A program made the translations under genes and the position numbers. A DNA stretch of 62,692 nucleotides from Methylococcales bacterium (GTDB taxonomy: Bacteria; Pseudomonadota; Gammaproteobacteria; Methylococcales; Methylomonadaceae), in contig JAQURG010000019.1 of NCBI GenBank assembly GCA_028715725.1, forward strand, positions 1 through 62,692, given 5' to 3'. Shown here piece after piece: positions 8,800 to 17,985 of the stretch. Within the stretch, counting starts at the first letter, position 1. Every line of letters begins with the position of its first letter. The notes below the pieces were generated by a model that saw only the letters and a list, made by a program, of their open reading frames with translations, made no database searches and was not told the origin of the DNA.

Positions 8800-8862
8800 G
8801 GAATTTCCTCCTTTTACATTATTATTCTTTAGTTCATTGTATCTGAACAATGCTCATTTTAA

Positions 8863-10308
8863 TTATGCCGTATAAGTAGACGACGCTGTTTTGCCGCCGT
8901 GCCCGGTCCAGTCGGTATGGAAAAACTTGCCTCTGGGCCGGTCTACCCGTTCATAAGTATGCGCGCCGAAATAGTCTCTTTGCGCCTGTAATAAATTAGC
9001 AGGCAATCTTTCCGTGCGATAGCCATCGTAATAGGCTAAAGCCGAAGAGAACGCAGGCGTAGGAATGCTCAGCTCTATACCTAAAATGACCGCCTTGCGC
9101 CAGCCGTCTTCGGCTTTTTTCATGGCATTGATAAAGAAATCGGCCAGTAACAGATTTTCCAGGTCAGGATCGTGCTGATAGGCGTGCTTGATGTCATTTA
9201 AAAATTGACTACGGATAATACAGCCGCCGCGCCACATCAGTGCGATTTCGCCATAGTTAAGCGACAGCTTGTATTCTTTGGAAGCCTCGCGCATTAATCG
9301 AAAACCCTGCGCATAAGAAATAATCTTGGCCGCATACAAAGCATCGTGAATCGCATCGATCATGGCCTGTTTGTCGCCGGTAAAAGTATGCTTGCGTTTA
9401 GGCAACAAATGCGCGGCCGTTACGCGTTCAGCCTTTTGTGCAGATAAACAACGCGCAAACACGGCTTCACCAATCAGGGTCAACGGAATGCCTAGCTCCA
9501 GCGCGTTAATGCCGGTCCATTTGCCTGTGCCCTTTTGACCGGCGGTATCGAGAATTTTATCGACTAAAGGCTGGCCGTCTTCATCTTTATAAGTGAGGAT
9601 ACTGGCTGTAATTTCAATCAGATAAGAGCTCAATTCGCCCTGATTCCATTGGGCGAAGATTGCATGCATTTCTTCGGCGCTTAAACCCAAACCCTCGGAC
9701 ATCAGTTGATAAGCCTCGCCAATCAGCTGCATATCGCCGTATTCAATGCCATTATGGACCATCTTGACGTAATGCCCCGCGCCATTATCCCCCACCCATT
9801 CACAGCAGGGTTCGCCATTAACATGTGCGCTTATGGACTGCAAAATGGTTTTAACGGTAGGCCATGCGGCCTTGTTGCCGCCCGGCATAATGGAAGGCCC
9901 GTTGCGTGCGCCTTCTTCACCGCCTGAAACGCCGGCGCCGATATAATAAATATTTTTTTCTTCCAGAGCGGCGGTACGGCGATTGGTATCGGTAAACAAT
10001 GAATTACCGCCATCAATAATAATGTCGCCGGCGGATAACAGCGGTGTTAATTTGTCAATATACTGATCGACAACCTCACCCGCTTTAACCATCAGCATGA
10101 CGATACGTGGAGACTCCAGGCGGTCAACCAGCTCTTCAAGAGAATGAGTGCCGATAACCTGAGTATTTTTGGCAGGCCCCTCCAGAAACTCATCAACGGT
10201 GCTGGTCGTGCGATTGAACACGGCTACTTTAAAACCGTGATCGTTCATGTTCAGAACCAGGTTTTGACCCATTACTGCGAGACCGATTAAACCTATATTT
10301 GCTTTCAT
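8863..10308 (-). CDS. gnd: 6-phosphogluconate dehydrogenase, decarboxylating
   Basis: The enzyme oxidises 6-phosphogluconate to ribulose 5-phosphate, CO2 and NAD(P)H. At 481 residues it has the long-chain (E. coli-like) length. It starts with the dinucleotide fold IGLIGLAVMGQNL and has GAGVSGGEEGARNGPSIMPGG near residue 128 and the substrate lysine/asparagine motif HYVKMVHNGIEYGDM near 183. In RuMP methylotrophs this enzyme belongs to the dissimilatory hexulose phosphate cycle that oxidises formaldehyde carbon. Its upstream region carries a duplicated segment (10329-10436). It lies 63 bases before ftnA on the same strand. Confidence 0.95.
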   Translation of the reverse strand: MKANIGLIGLAVMGQNLVLNMNDHGFKVAVFNRTTSTVDEFLEGPAKNTQVIGTHSLEELVDRLESPRIVMLMVKAGEVVDQYIDKLTPLLSAGDIIIDGGNSLFTDTNRRTAALEEKNIYYIGAGVSGGEEGARNGPSIMPGGNKAAWPTVKTILQSISAHVNGEPCCEWVGDNGAGHYVKMVHNGIEYGDMQLIGEAYQLMSEGLGLSAEEMHAIFAQWNQGELSSYLIEITASILTYKDEDGQPLVDKILDTAGQKGTGKWTGINALELGIPLTLIGEAVFARCLSAQKAERVTAAHLLPKRKHTFTGDKQAMIDAIHDALYAAKIISYAQGFRLMREASKEYKLSLNYGEIALMWRGGCIIRSQFLNDIKHAYQHDPDLENLLLADFFINAMKKAEDGWRKAVILGIELSIPTPAFSSALAYYDGYRTERLPANLLQAQRDYFGAHTYERVDRPRGKFFHTDWTGHGGKTASSTYTA

Positions 10309-10328
10309 GTCTGTCTTCTATTAGGTTA

Positions 10329-10436
10329 CTGTAAACGGGATATTACCATAATTAGCAATATATCCAGCTCAAGGAATACCCCTTCTTGCTGATTAAAAGC
10401 TGTAAACGGGATATTACCATAATTAGCAATATATCC
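10329..10436 (-). repeat. 37-bp direct repeat, two copies 71 bp apart, upstream of gnd
   Basis: The same 37 bases occur at 10329-10365 and 10400-10436 without a mismatch. Each copy contains an AT-rich core flanked by GGATAT and ATATCC, so it is partly palindromic. They lie in the 199-bp region upstream of the gnd start, where promoter and operator sites are expected. The pair could be a duplicated regulatory site or a simple tandem duplication. Confidence 0.8.
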
Positions 10437-10507
10437 TGCATAGGTCATTATCGATGGTTTCGGCAGATTTTTCTAAAGCTTAGACAGCAGCTTTGATGCT
10501 CTTTTTA

Positions 10508-10993
10508 TCACGGGATAACATACCTGTCGTCTGAGTGGCCTGAAATCCGTGCCGGGCTTTGACGCAACGGCGCGACTTGTCCGGTTTCGCGATATTTTTT
10601 ATAGTCGGCAAGAACCTGGGCATGATCGAATACCAGCAATTCTGGCAGCTCATTCATGCCGAACGCCTGGCAATTTTTGGCATCATCCGCAGCTGCCGGC
10701 ATTCCTGCCGCCTCGGCGACATAAACCGCCGTCACCGTATGTCCGCGGGAGTCGCGGGCCGGATCGGAATAGATTCCAAGCAGGGCAATCAGGCGCACGT
10801 CCAGTCCGACTTCTTCCCGGGCTTCGCGCATGGCGGCCTGTTCGATCATTTCGCCGACATCGACAAATCCGCCGGGAATCGCCCAGCCGTAGGGTGGATT
10901 GGCGCGTTCGATCAGCACTATCGGACGTTCGGGTAAATCGGTCAATTCGATAATGGCATCGGCAGCGAGCAGCGGAGTAATGGGTTTAGGCAT
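10508..10993 (-). CDS. Nudix hydrolase (ADP-ribose pyrophosphatase-like)
   Basis: From the ATG at 10993, which has an AGAGGA site just upstream, the protein has 161 residues; an extension to 11191 has no support. The Nudix box runs from G42 to L64, with E48, R56, E57, E60 and E61 in place ([12 protein letters not shown] then REAREEVGL). Preceding residues [11 protein letters not shown] fit the ADP-ribose/NADH-type subfamily. Nudix enzymes split nucleoside diphosphates linked to other groups; the specific substrate is not evident. It runs on the same strand as the phosphoesterase upstream. Confidence 0.85.
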   Translation of the reverse strand: MPKPITPLLAADAIIELTDLPERPIVLIERANPPYGWAIPGGFVDVGEMIEQAAMREAREEVGLDVRLIALLGIYSDPARDSRGHTVTAVYVAEAAGMPAAADDAKNCQAFGMNELPELLVFDHAQVLADYKKYRETGQVAPLRQSPARISGHSDDRYVIP

Positions 10994-11156
10994 GGCGTCC
11001 TCTGAAAAAAATAGAGTGTGGCAGGGCAGGTCATCATGACCGTATTTATGGTGCAAGTTCAATTGTAACCCATACCAATAGCCCGAACGCAACCACAGGA
11101 TGATATTCACCGGAAATCCGGGCTTAACCGCAGCTCCTGTAACCAGATTATTTACT

Positions 11157-11942
11157 TTATAATGTGGCTTCCAGAGATTCATCATGGGCAATGACCGGCT
11201 CAGTTTTAAGCCACTTCACGAGTTCCAGAGCGCCATTGGAGTGCTCCACAATAGCTGTGCAACTTTCCACAAAATCCCCGGTATTAATATATAAAAAACC
11301 GTTTATATCCTTGATTTCAGCATGGTGTATGTGCCCGCAAATCACGCCATCCAGACCCTGATCTTTTAGCGTACTGACGATGCTTTCTTCATAATCGGAA
11401 ATAAATTGAACTACATTTTTGACTTTGAATTTGACGTAGGCGGCAAGAGAGAAACTGGATTGAATATCGAACCAACCCCGAGTCATCCGAAGAAAGCGGT
11501 TGACCCAAAGCAGAAAGTCATAGCCTTCACTGCCCAGCTTGGCGATCCACTTGTGGCATTGGGCAATGGTATCGTACTCATCGCCATGGACAACGAGAAA
11601 TTGCTTTCCTGAGGCTGATCGATGCACGTCCGAATTTTTGACGGTGATATCGCCAAAAACATAATTGTCGTACTGCCTGATGTTTTCATCATGATTGCCG
11701 GGTATATAGATGACCTGAGTGCCATGTCTGGCCTTGCGCAGAACTTTTTGAATGACGGTATTATGATGCCTCGGCCAATAAATTTTTTTCGACAGCGCCC
11801 AGAAATCAATAATGTCGCCTACCAGGTAAAGCTTTTCGCTCTCGTTGTGCTTTAAAAAATCGAGTAAAACATCGGCCTGGCATTGAGCGGAGCCCAGGTG
11901 CAAATCAGAAATCCAGATAGTTCGATAAATGTTATGATTCAT
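11157..11942 (-). CDS. LpxH-like metallophosphoesterase (UDP-2,3-diacylglucosamine diphosphatase family)
   Basis: This 261-residue calcineurin-fold protein shows all metal-binding motifs in order: SDLHLGS (13-19), [23 protein letters not shown] and GHIHHAEI. The order and spacing match the COG2908 family, which includes LpxH, the enzyme that makes lipid X in lipid A synthesis. Several COG2908 members have other or unknown substrates, and this one is longer than LpxH (about 240 residues), so I do not assign the symbol. No partner genes of lipid A synthesis are adjacent. Confidence 0.75.
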   Translation of the reverse strand: MNHNIYRTIWISDLHLGSAQCQADVLLDFLKHNESEKLYLVGDIIDFWALSKKIYWPRHHNTVIQKVLRKARHGTQVIYIPGNHDENIRQYDNYVFGDITVKNSDVHRSASGKQFLVVHGDEYDTIAQCHKWIAKLGSEGYDFLLWVNRFLRMTRGWFDIQSSFSLAAYVKFKVKNVVQFISDYEESIVSTLKDQGLDGVICGHIHHAEIKDINGFLYINTGDFVESCTAIVEHSNGALELVKWLKTEPVIAHDESLEATL

Positions 11943-12325
11943 AATTAAACTTTAATAGGGATGACAGGCATCAGAATGCTTTGTCAACGGGGACCTTGGT
12001 CTGGTGACTCGTTAAAGCGTATGCTTCTGTTCGTGCTCATAATTCCTTACGCGCTGGTAAGAGTCAGGTTTATAGGAATATTATTGGAATGTTAACAGGC
12101 ATACATGAAAGTTATGTTACAAGTTGGCGGCCTAGCCATGAGATGGAAAATTTCGGACGTGCAAGGCTTAAGTAGGACAGGATCTTTTCTGCTTTGTGCG
12201 TCAAAGCTCTGTGTGTTTTATAACTGATTGAAAGTATAAGGATAGTCTTCAAAAAGACTGACTACATGTAAACTATTTTGACTTAAATTACTTTCCCCCA
12301 AACCGATTTTAATCATCAGACATTC
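11943..12325. other. Intergenic region, no gene seen
   Basis: About 380 bases between the divergent phosphoesterase and MFS genes. I see no convincing frame, RNA gene or strong hairpin; promoters for both flanking genes must lie here. Confidence 0.5.
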
Positions 12326-13543
12326 ATGCACTTTTTTGATAATTCACATCTCGCGTTTTTCAAGCTGTTATCTTTTCGCATCCTGATTGTTCTTGCCTAT
12401 CAGATTATGGGAATAGCAGTGGGCTGGCATATTTACGAACTGACGCATGATCCATTGGCGCTTGGCTTGATCGGGTTGGCTGAGGTTATTCCCTACTTCT
12501 GCTGCGCGCTATTCGCAGGCTATGCGGTCGATCACCATTCACGCCGGTTATTCGGCGTATTCGCCTGCCTGATGCTTTTCCTCAACACCTTGACGTTGAC
12601 GGCAGTATCGGCCGGATGGATAGGCGGCGATCCTTCGTTGTGGATCTACTGCTCTATCGCTTTTACCGGAGTGGCGCGCGCATTCATCGGCCCATCGTAT
12701 AGCGCCATGTTCGCCCTGATCTTGCCGCGTGAGCAGTATGCCCGCGCCTCGGGAATCGGCAGTTCCGTGTTCCAGTTCGGGCTAGTGGCAGGGCCGGCGC
12801 TCGGCGGCATTCTGATTGCGTGGGCGGGCAAAACAGCCGCCTATGGCTTTGCCGCCGGCCTTTGTCTGAGCGCTGCAGTGGCGTTGTTATTGCTACGCAT
12901 TAAGGAACCTCCTTCAGCGGTAAGCGCCCCTGTTTTTACCAGTATCGGCGAAGGCTTGCGCTTTGTGTTCAGCAACCAGATTATCCTCGGCGCGCAGTCT
13001 CTGGATATGTTCGCCGTATTATTCGGCGGCGCCGTTGCCATGCTGCCTGCGTTCATTCACGATATCTTCCATTATGGACCTCAGGGACTTGGAATTCTAC
13101 GGGCCGCTCCGGCAATCGGCGCGGTATTGACCGGGCTATTTCTCGCCCGCCATCCGCTCAATCAGCACGCCGGACGCTGGTTGCTGGGCGCTGTGGCAGG
13201 GTTTGGCTTGTCTATTATCGGTTTTGCCTTATCAACAAACTTCTGGGTTGCCGGGTTACTGTTGCTACTCTCCGGGGTCTGCGATGGCGTATCGGTAGTT
13301 ATGCGTACGACTATTTTGCAACTGGCGACCCCCGATGCCATGCGCGGCCGGGTTTCCGCTATTAACGGCATCTTTATCGGCTCATCCAATGAGCTCGGTG
13401 CTTTTGAGTCGGGTATTGCGGCACGCTTGATGGGATTGGTGCCCTCGGTGATTTTCGGAGGATTGATGACGTTGGCTGTGGTTGCAGCGACGGCAAAACT
13501 GGCGCCGAAACTACGCAGGCTCCATCTACACCAACTGAATTAA
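12326..13543 (+). CDS. MFS transporter, EntS/enterobactin-exporter-like
   Basis: This 405-residue major facilitator protein has about 12 hydrophobic helices. It contains the family-typical ALGLIGLAEVIPYFCCALFAGYAVDHHSRR loop (D-x-x-x-R after helix 2) and the QFGLVAGPALGGILI stretch. It resembles the EntS/MFS_3 group that exports siderophores and other small molecules. A link to the iron genes 4 kb away is possible but not shown by operon structure. The next gene is 427 bases downstream. Confidence 0.75.
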   Translation: MHFFDNSHLAFFKLLSFRILIVLAYQIMGIAVGWHIYELTHDPLALGLIGLAEVIPYFCCALFAGYAVDHHSRRLFGVFACLMLFLNTLTLTAVSAGWIGGDPSLWIYCSIAFTGVARAFIGPSYSAMFALILPREQYARASGIGSSVFQFGLVAGPALGGILIAWAGKTAAYGFAAGLCLSAAVALLLLRIKEPPSAVSAPVFTSIGEGLRFVFSNQIILGAQSLDMFAVLFGGAVAMLPAFIHDIFHYGPQGLGILRAAPAIGAVLTGLFLARHPLNQHAGRWLLGAVAGFGLSIIGFALSTNFWVAGLLLLLSGVCDGVSVVMRTTILQLATPDAMRGRVSAINGIFIGSSNELGAFESGIAARLMGLVPSVIFGGLMTLAVVAATAKLAPKLRRLHLHQLN

Positions 13544-13742
13544 TACTGCTGAAAAATATTAGCCATTATACAGCAGGCTGCGCGTATCTTTTTGGCCGCT
13601 TCCTGCGCTTCCGTGTGAGAATTCGAAGAGTGACTAAAGCGGCTAAAATAGCGGCCCTTCAATTCATTATTTAATGCTTGTTTTATATTCGATAAACAAA
13701 GGTATACAATCCAGTCCTTGATGAGTCGAATAGAAAGTAACC

Positions 13743-13876
13743 AAGGAAAAGGCGAACCGATTGCCGCTTTCTCCTGTATTCCTTAGCTTTCACGCGGGAA
13801 TTGACGAAGGGACTCCCGTCTCTTCGACAATGTGCGGCCTTCCTGCCGCGCCTTCACGAGGCTATTGGTGAAAGCT
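13743..13876 (+). ncRNA. Candidate structured leader RNA upstream of sorA
   Basis: Several stems can be drawn in this otherwise empty stretch (13544-13970). AAGGAA at 13743-13748 pairs with TTCCTT at 13779-13784. A 9-bp closing stem pairs 13785-13793 with 13868-13876 (AGCTTTCAC/GTGAAAGCT). Inside it are a hairpin 13801-13809/13822-13830 (one mismatch) and a hairpin GCGGC 13834-13838/GCCGC 13845-13849. The arrangement resembles a three-way junction of the kind seen in riboswitches. I could not match it to a known class, including the molybdenum cofactor motif. Function is unproven. Confidence 0.35.
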
Positions 13877-13970
13877 CCGGTACGGGGCGCGTAAACGGGA
13901 AGAAATACATGCGCAGCATCAGCTGATAAGGTCAATATGCTCATTGTTATGATTACTTGAGGAGGCGCTT

Positions 13971-15185
13971 ATGGTCAATAGAAGGCATTTTATCAAGAAG
14001 GCGGCGGGCGGACTGGCCGCTCTTGGTAGCGCGTTATTGTCGAAGGGGTCGGCTCTTGCCGCTGATTTGGTTGCCGCAGAAACGGAGACAACTTCGATCA
14101 TGGACATCCTTTCCCGTAAGAAAGCGCTGATAAAAAAATCATTTCGGCCACCCAATTATGAAACTCCGGCCGGCTATTTCGATGCGCCCTTTACCCCTAT
14201 CAATGCCTTTTTTGTGCGCTATCATCTGTCGGTGATTCCTGAAGTAAAAGCTGAAGATTGGCGATTGCATATCGGCGGCGATGCCGTTCGCACTCCCTTT
14301 ACGCTCACGCTGGAACAGTTGCGCCGAGATTTCAAATCAGTTGAAATCGCCGCCCTGTGCCTGTGCTCCGGTAATCGCAGAGGTTTGTTCCAGCCGCAAG
14401 TTCCCGGCGTACAGTGGGGTTCCGGCGCTATGGGCAATGCGCGCTGGCGCGGTGTTCGCCTGAAAGATGTGCTTGCTGAAGCAGGAATCGAGAAGTCCGC
14501 TCTGGAAGTCAGCCTGAACGGAGCTGATTCCGGAGTGCTGGAAATAACGCCGGACTTTATCAAGAGCCTGCCGTTAGCTAAGGCGCTGGACGAGAATACA
14601 TTGATCGCTTTCGAGATGAATGGTGAACCCTTGCCTCACTGGAATGGCTTTCCAGCTCGCCTGATTCTGCCCGGCTGGACAGCTACCTATTGGATGAAGC
14701 ATTTGACTGATATTAATGTAATGGCCAAGCCTTTTGATGGCTACTGGATGAAGACCGCCTACCGGATACCCAGCGGTCGTTTTCCCGGCGGCGGCTTTAG
14801 CTCACAGGAAACACCGGCAACTGTGCCGATTACGGAAATAGTGGTCAATTCTCTGATTACCAGCCTGATTGACGGGCAGGCCGTGCCAGTATTTAAACCC
14901 CTGGAGATCAGCGGAGTGGCTTGGGATGGCGGCAATGGCATTGCGCAAGTGGAGATTTCCACGGATGACGGCGTCAGTTGGCATCCTGCCATGCTGAAAC
15001 AGGATTACGGCCGTTTTTCGTGGCGTCAATGGCGCTATGACTTCGAGCCCAAACGCACCAAGGAGTACAGGATCATGGCACGGGCCATCAGCTGTTCCGG
15101 AGCTTGTCAACCGTTGGAGCCAATTCCGAATCCTTCCGGCTATCACCACAATGCCGTACAGAAGATTACCATTCGGGGAGTATGA
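13971..15185 (+). CDS. sorA: Sulfite dehydrogenase, molybdenum subunit SorA
   Basis: This 404-residue protein is of the sulfite oxidase family. It opens with a twin-arginine signal (NRRHFIKKAAGG) and an export segment to about residue 32, so it is folded with its cofactor and sent to the periplasm. The molybdopterin domain holds the cofactor-binding cysteine in CLCSGNRRG (about residue 130) and GVQWGSGAMGNARW. A C-terminal Mo-co dimerisation domain (EISGVAWDGGNGIAQVEISTDDG) follows. With the cytochrome encoded directly downstream it should oxidise sulfite to sulfate and pass electrons to cytochrome c. A GAGGAGG site precedes the ATG. Confidence 0.9.
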   Translation: MVNRRHFIKKAAGGLAALGSALLSKGSALAADLVAAETETTSIMDILSRKKALIKKSFRPPNYETPAGYFDAPFTPINAFFVRYHLSVIPEVKAEDWRLHIGGDAVRTPFTLTLEQLRRDFKSVEIAALCLCSGNRRGLFQPQVPGVQWGSGAMGNARWRGVRLKDVLAEAGIEKSALEVSLNGADSGVLEITPDFIKSLPLAKALDENTLIAFEMNGEPLPHWNGFPARLILPGWTATYWMKHLTDINVMAKPFDGYWMKTAYRIPSGRFPGGGFSSQETPATVPITEIVVNSLITSLIDGQAVPVFKPLEISGVAWDGGNGIAQVEISTDDGVSWHPAMLKQDYGRFSWRQWRYDFEPKRTKEYRIMARAISCSGACQPLEPIPNPSGYHHNAVQKITIRGV

Positions 15186-15192
15186 GGAGGAC

Positions 15193-15471
15193 ATGATGCG
15201 TACATTGCATTTATTGTTACTGGTTTTTACCACCGCAGCAGCAGCCGGAGAAAGCCGGATAGTTTTGAAAGACGGGCAGGGCAAAGATAGCGTCATGAGT
15301 CAATGCGCCATATGTCACAGCCTGGATTACATTGTTGTTAATGACAGGATTCTGAATAGGGCCGGCTGGGAAAAAACGGTCGATAAGATGATAAACTTAA
15401 TGGGTGCGCCCATCAATAATGCTGACCGGCAGATTATCGTCGATTATCTGGCGCTGAGATACGGAAAATAA
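15193..15471 (+). CDS. sorB: Sulfite dehydrogenase, cytochrome c subunit SorB
   Basis: This small exported cytochrome of about 92 residues has a signal peptide (LHLLLLVFTTAAAAG) and a single haem motif CAICH near residues 38-42. Met near YDKMINLMGAP may be the distal ligand. It begins eight bases after the sorA stop, and the GAGGAGG site at 15184-15190 overlaps that stop. Of two adjacent ATG codons (15193, 15196) the second has better spacing. SorB carries electrons from the SorA molybdenum centre to the respiratory chain. Confidence 0.87.
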   Translation: MMRTLHLLLLVFTTAAAAGESRIVLKDGQGKDSVMSQCAICHSLDYIVVNDRILNRAGWEKTVDKMINLMGAPINNADRQIIVDYLALRYGK

Positions 15472-15530
15472 GGGACTCTGCGCGGCCATAGACCACGCAG
15501 AGCACGATAGTAACCCAAAGAGGAAGCGAT

Positions 15531-16406
15531 ATGTCAGATGATACTCACCCCATCAGCCGTCTTATTGAACATAGAGGCGTTACGATTCCTGCATTTCTTT
15601 ATGGAACCGCCTGGAAAGAAGATCAAACCGCGAAATTAACCGCTATGGCCATTGAGGCCGGGTTTTCAGGCATCGATACCGCAAATCAGCGTTGCCACTA
15701 TGACGAAGCCGGCGTTGGCAAAGGCATACAACTGGGCTTGTCGAAAAATGGCCTGCAACGCAGTGATCTGTTTCTGCAAACGAAGTTTACCTATGCGGCG
15801 AGCCAGGATCATCGGCTGCCTTATGATCCGAAAGCAGACTATGCAGCCCAGGTCCGGCAGTCGTTTACAAGTTCGTTGGAGCATCTGAATACCTCATACC
15901 TGGACTCGTATATTCTGCATGGCCCTGCTTCAGGTCATGGCTTGAATGAGGCCGACCGGGAAGTTTGGCGAGCCATGGAAGACCTGCAGAAATCCGGCTC
16001 TGTGAGGCTGATCGGAGTTTCCAACATTGGCCTGGAGCAATTGCAATTGCTGATTGAAGAGGCTGAAGTCAAACCTGCCTTTGTGCAAAACAGATGTTAT
16101 GCCCGAACCCGATGGGATGCCGGGATTAGAGCGCTATGCCACGCAAATGATATCATCTATCAGGGATTTTCCTTGCTTACCGCTAATTCGGCTGAGTTAA
16201 ATCGGCCCGAGATGCAGACTATCTCAAAGCGCCTGGACTGCTCATTGGCACAGGTCGTATTTCGATTCGCCTTGCAACTTGGAATGATCCCGCTAATAGG
16301 GACAACGAGAAAACGTCATATGCAAGAGGATTTAGCCATTTATGAGCTTGAATTGACTGATGCGGAAATTGACAGGATTGAGAATATTGCTTTCAAGATA
16401 AAATGA
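15531..16406 (+). CDS. Aldo/keto reductase
   Basis: This 291-residue TIM-barrel oxidoreductase shows the family signatures: GFSGIDTANQRCHYDEAGVGKGI with the catalytic Asp, the lysine in LQTKFT, the LDSYILHGP strand, and the C-terminal PLIGTTRKRHMQEDL NADPH-binding motif. The usual catalytic Tyr of D-T-A-x-x-Y is partly altered (TANQRCHY), which may shift activity. These enzymes reduce aldehydes or ketones with NADPH. A GAGGA site precedes the ATG. It is 60 bases after sorB and may be cotranscribed, but no functional link is evident. Confidence 0.82.
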   Translation: MSDDTHPISRLIEHRGVTIPAFLYGTAWKEDQTAKLTAMAIEAGFSGIDTANQRCHYDEAGVGKGIQLGLSKNGLQRSDLFLQTKFTYAASQDHRLPYDPKADYAAQVRQSFTSSLEHLNTSYLDSYILHGPASGHGLNEADREVWRAMEDLQKSGSVRLIGVSNIGLEQLQLLIEEAEVKPAFVQNRCYARTRWDAGIRALCHANDIIYQGFSLLTANSAELNRPEMQTISKRLDCSLAQVVFRFALQLGMIPLIGTTRKRHMQEDLAIYELELTDAEIDRIENIAFKIK

Positions 16407-16536
16407 TTTCCCACACTTTATTATTGCCATAATGCCTCATAAATACACTTTACGATGGCCACTGTCATAATGGATAAGGTGCTGCCGGTACGATACCATT
16501 GCCGGACTTTGCATATTCAATTTTAATAGAGGCATA

Positions 16537-17985
16537 ATGAAACCCGTTTTTTACCGCCCTGTCAAACTTCGCGGCCTGGCATTTTTAGGACTGCTGTTAA
16601 TGGCTGTCGCTATTCTTGGCGGCATGATCTGGCGCAATTTGCATCACGTTGAAACAGTTTTATCGTATGTGAACTATTCGCACCGTATTCAAAAGGTTTC
16701 GGTGGGCTTACAACAGGCGGTCATCGGCTATTTGACCGAAGCGGTTCCGACTTCCAGTTCAATTGCGTTGACTAATACACTGGATAAAATGGATGCATTA
16801 ATGGCAGATAATCGTTATTTGTCAGAGTTTACTAAGATCAATCTGGAAACTGTCAGAAGCATGCTGGTTAATGTGGATGAGCTGGGCAGCAAAGAAAAAT
16901 ACAGTCGCCTGATAGCCTCGCTTAAAATAATGAGTGAGACCCTGGATCGTGAGGCTTTGCAAAGAGAAATATTATTAGAAAATGTTAATCTTGATACGCA
17001 AACTGACCTTTACATAGCATTAGTAATCTTTACTGTGATCTTGCTGGGAGCGATGTTATTTTTTCACTTCAGAATACTGCATCCGCTTAATGATCTGAGA
17101 AAGCTTCTGGAACGGTTGACCGATGGTAATTACACCCCGATCACTACCGATCATCTTGATCCATTATTGTTGCCGGTCTTTAACAGTTACAATGAAATGG
17201 TAACGCATCTTGCGGAGCTGGAAGAAGCTAAACATTTATATGCACAATCCTTGCAGCGGGAAGTCAGATTAGCCACACAGACTCTATTGGAACAGCAATA
17301 TAGCCTGGCGAGAGCCGAACGTCTGGCGGCAATCGGAGAAGTTGCAGCTGAATTGGCGCATGAAATACGCAATCCTCTGGCGGGCATCCAAATGGCTTTC
17401 AGTAATTTGCGCCGTGAAATTGATGACCAACACCAAGGCGAAAGAATGGAACTGATCAGCAGCGAGCTGAAACGCCTGGGGAGACTGCTTAACGATATGC
17501 TCGATCAAAGCCGTCATTCGCCGGAAGCTGCCACCGATTTTAATATGACAGCACTGATTCGGGATTTGCTTGCATTGACGCGTTACCAGATTGCCGAAAC
17601 AATTCAACTGGATATTGACGCACCTGAATCGTTACCCGTGCATCTGCCTGAAAGCAGCCTACGCCAGGCATTATTAAATTTGGTCCTGAATGCTGCTGAA
17701 GCGCTGGATGGGCAATCAGGCTTGATTTGTATCAGGACGCGAGCAGATACGCAGGGCTTACACATTGATGTTATCGATAACGGCCCCGGTTTTTCTCAAG
17801 ACATGCTGGATTACGGCATTCGTCCGTTTCGCACCAGCCGCCAGCGCGGCACGGGTTTGGGGCTGGCTATGGTGCAACGGTTTATCAAGGATGCCGGGGG
17901 AACAATAACGCTTGGCAACCAGGAACCTCATGGCGCTTGCGTGACCCTGCTATTACCTCAAGAATGTGTGGGAGGAAGACAGTGA
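16537..17985 (+). CDS. Membrane sensor histidine kinase (NtrB-like class)
   Basis: This 482-residue kinase has a membrane helix at about 13-31, a periplasmic sensor of about 130 residues, a second helix near 158-178, and a HAMP-like segment. The dimerisation/phosphoacceptor region is AAELAHEIRNPLAGI, with the phospho-His in AHEIRNP. ATP-binding N and G boxes follow: NLVLNAAEAL, DNGPGFS and GTGLGLAMV. The gene overlaps its response regulator by four bases, so the two form one signalling unit. The sensed signal is unknown; the sensor lacks any domain I recognise. Confidence 0.88.
   Translation: MKPVFYRPVKLRGLAFLGLLLMAVAILGGMIWRNLHHVETVLSYVNYSHRIQKVSVGLQQAVIGYLTEAVPTSSSIALTNTLDKMDALMADNRYLSEFTKINLETVRSMLVNVDELGSKEKYSRLIASLKIMSETLDREALQREILLENVNLDTQTDLYIALVIFTVILLGAMLFFHFRILHPLNDLRKLLERLTDGNYTPITTDHLDPLLLPVFNSYNEMVTHLAELEEAKHLYAQSLQREVRLATQTLLEQQYSLARAERLAAIGEVAAELAHEIRNPLAGIQMAFSNLRREIDDQHQGERMELISSELKRLGRLLNDMLDQSRHSPEAATDFNMTALIRDLLALTRYQIAETIQLDIDAPESLPVHLPESSLRQALLNLVLNAAEALDGQSGLICIRTRADTQGLHIDVIDNGPGFSQDMLDYGIRPFRTSRQRGTGLGLAMVQRFIKDAGGTITLGNQEPHGACVTLLLPQECVGGRQ

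Noticed and set aside
8332-8850. Longer ferritin start at 8850
   Set aside because: The GGAGG site sits before the ATG at 8799, where family proteins start.
13743-13876. Moco riboswitch identity for the structured leader
   Set aside because: The sequence does not show the conserved Moco-motif segments I know; only unnamed structure can be claimed.
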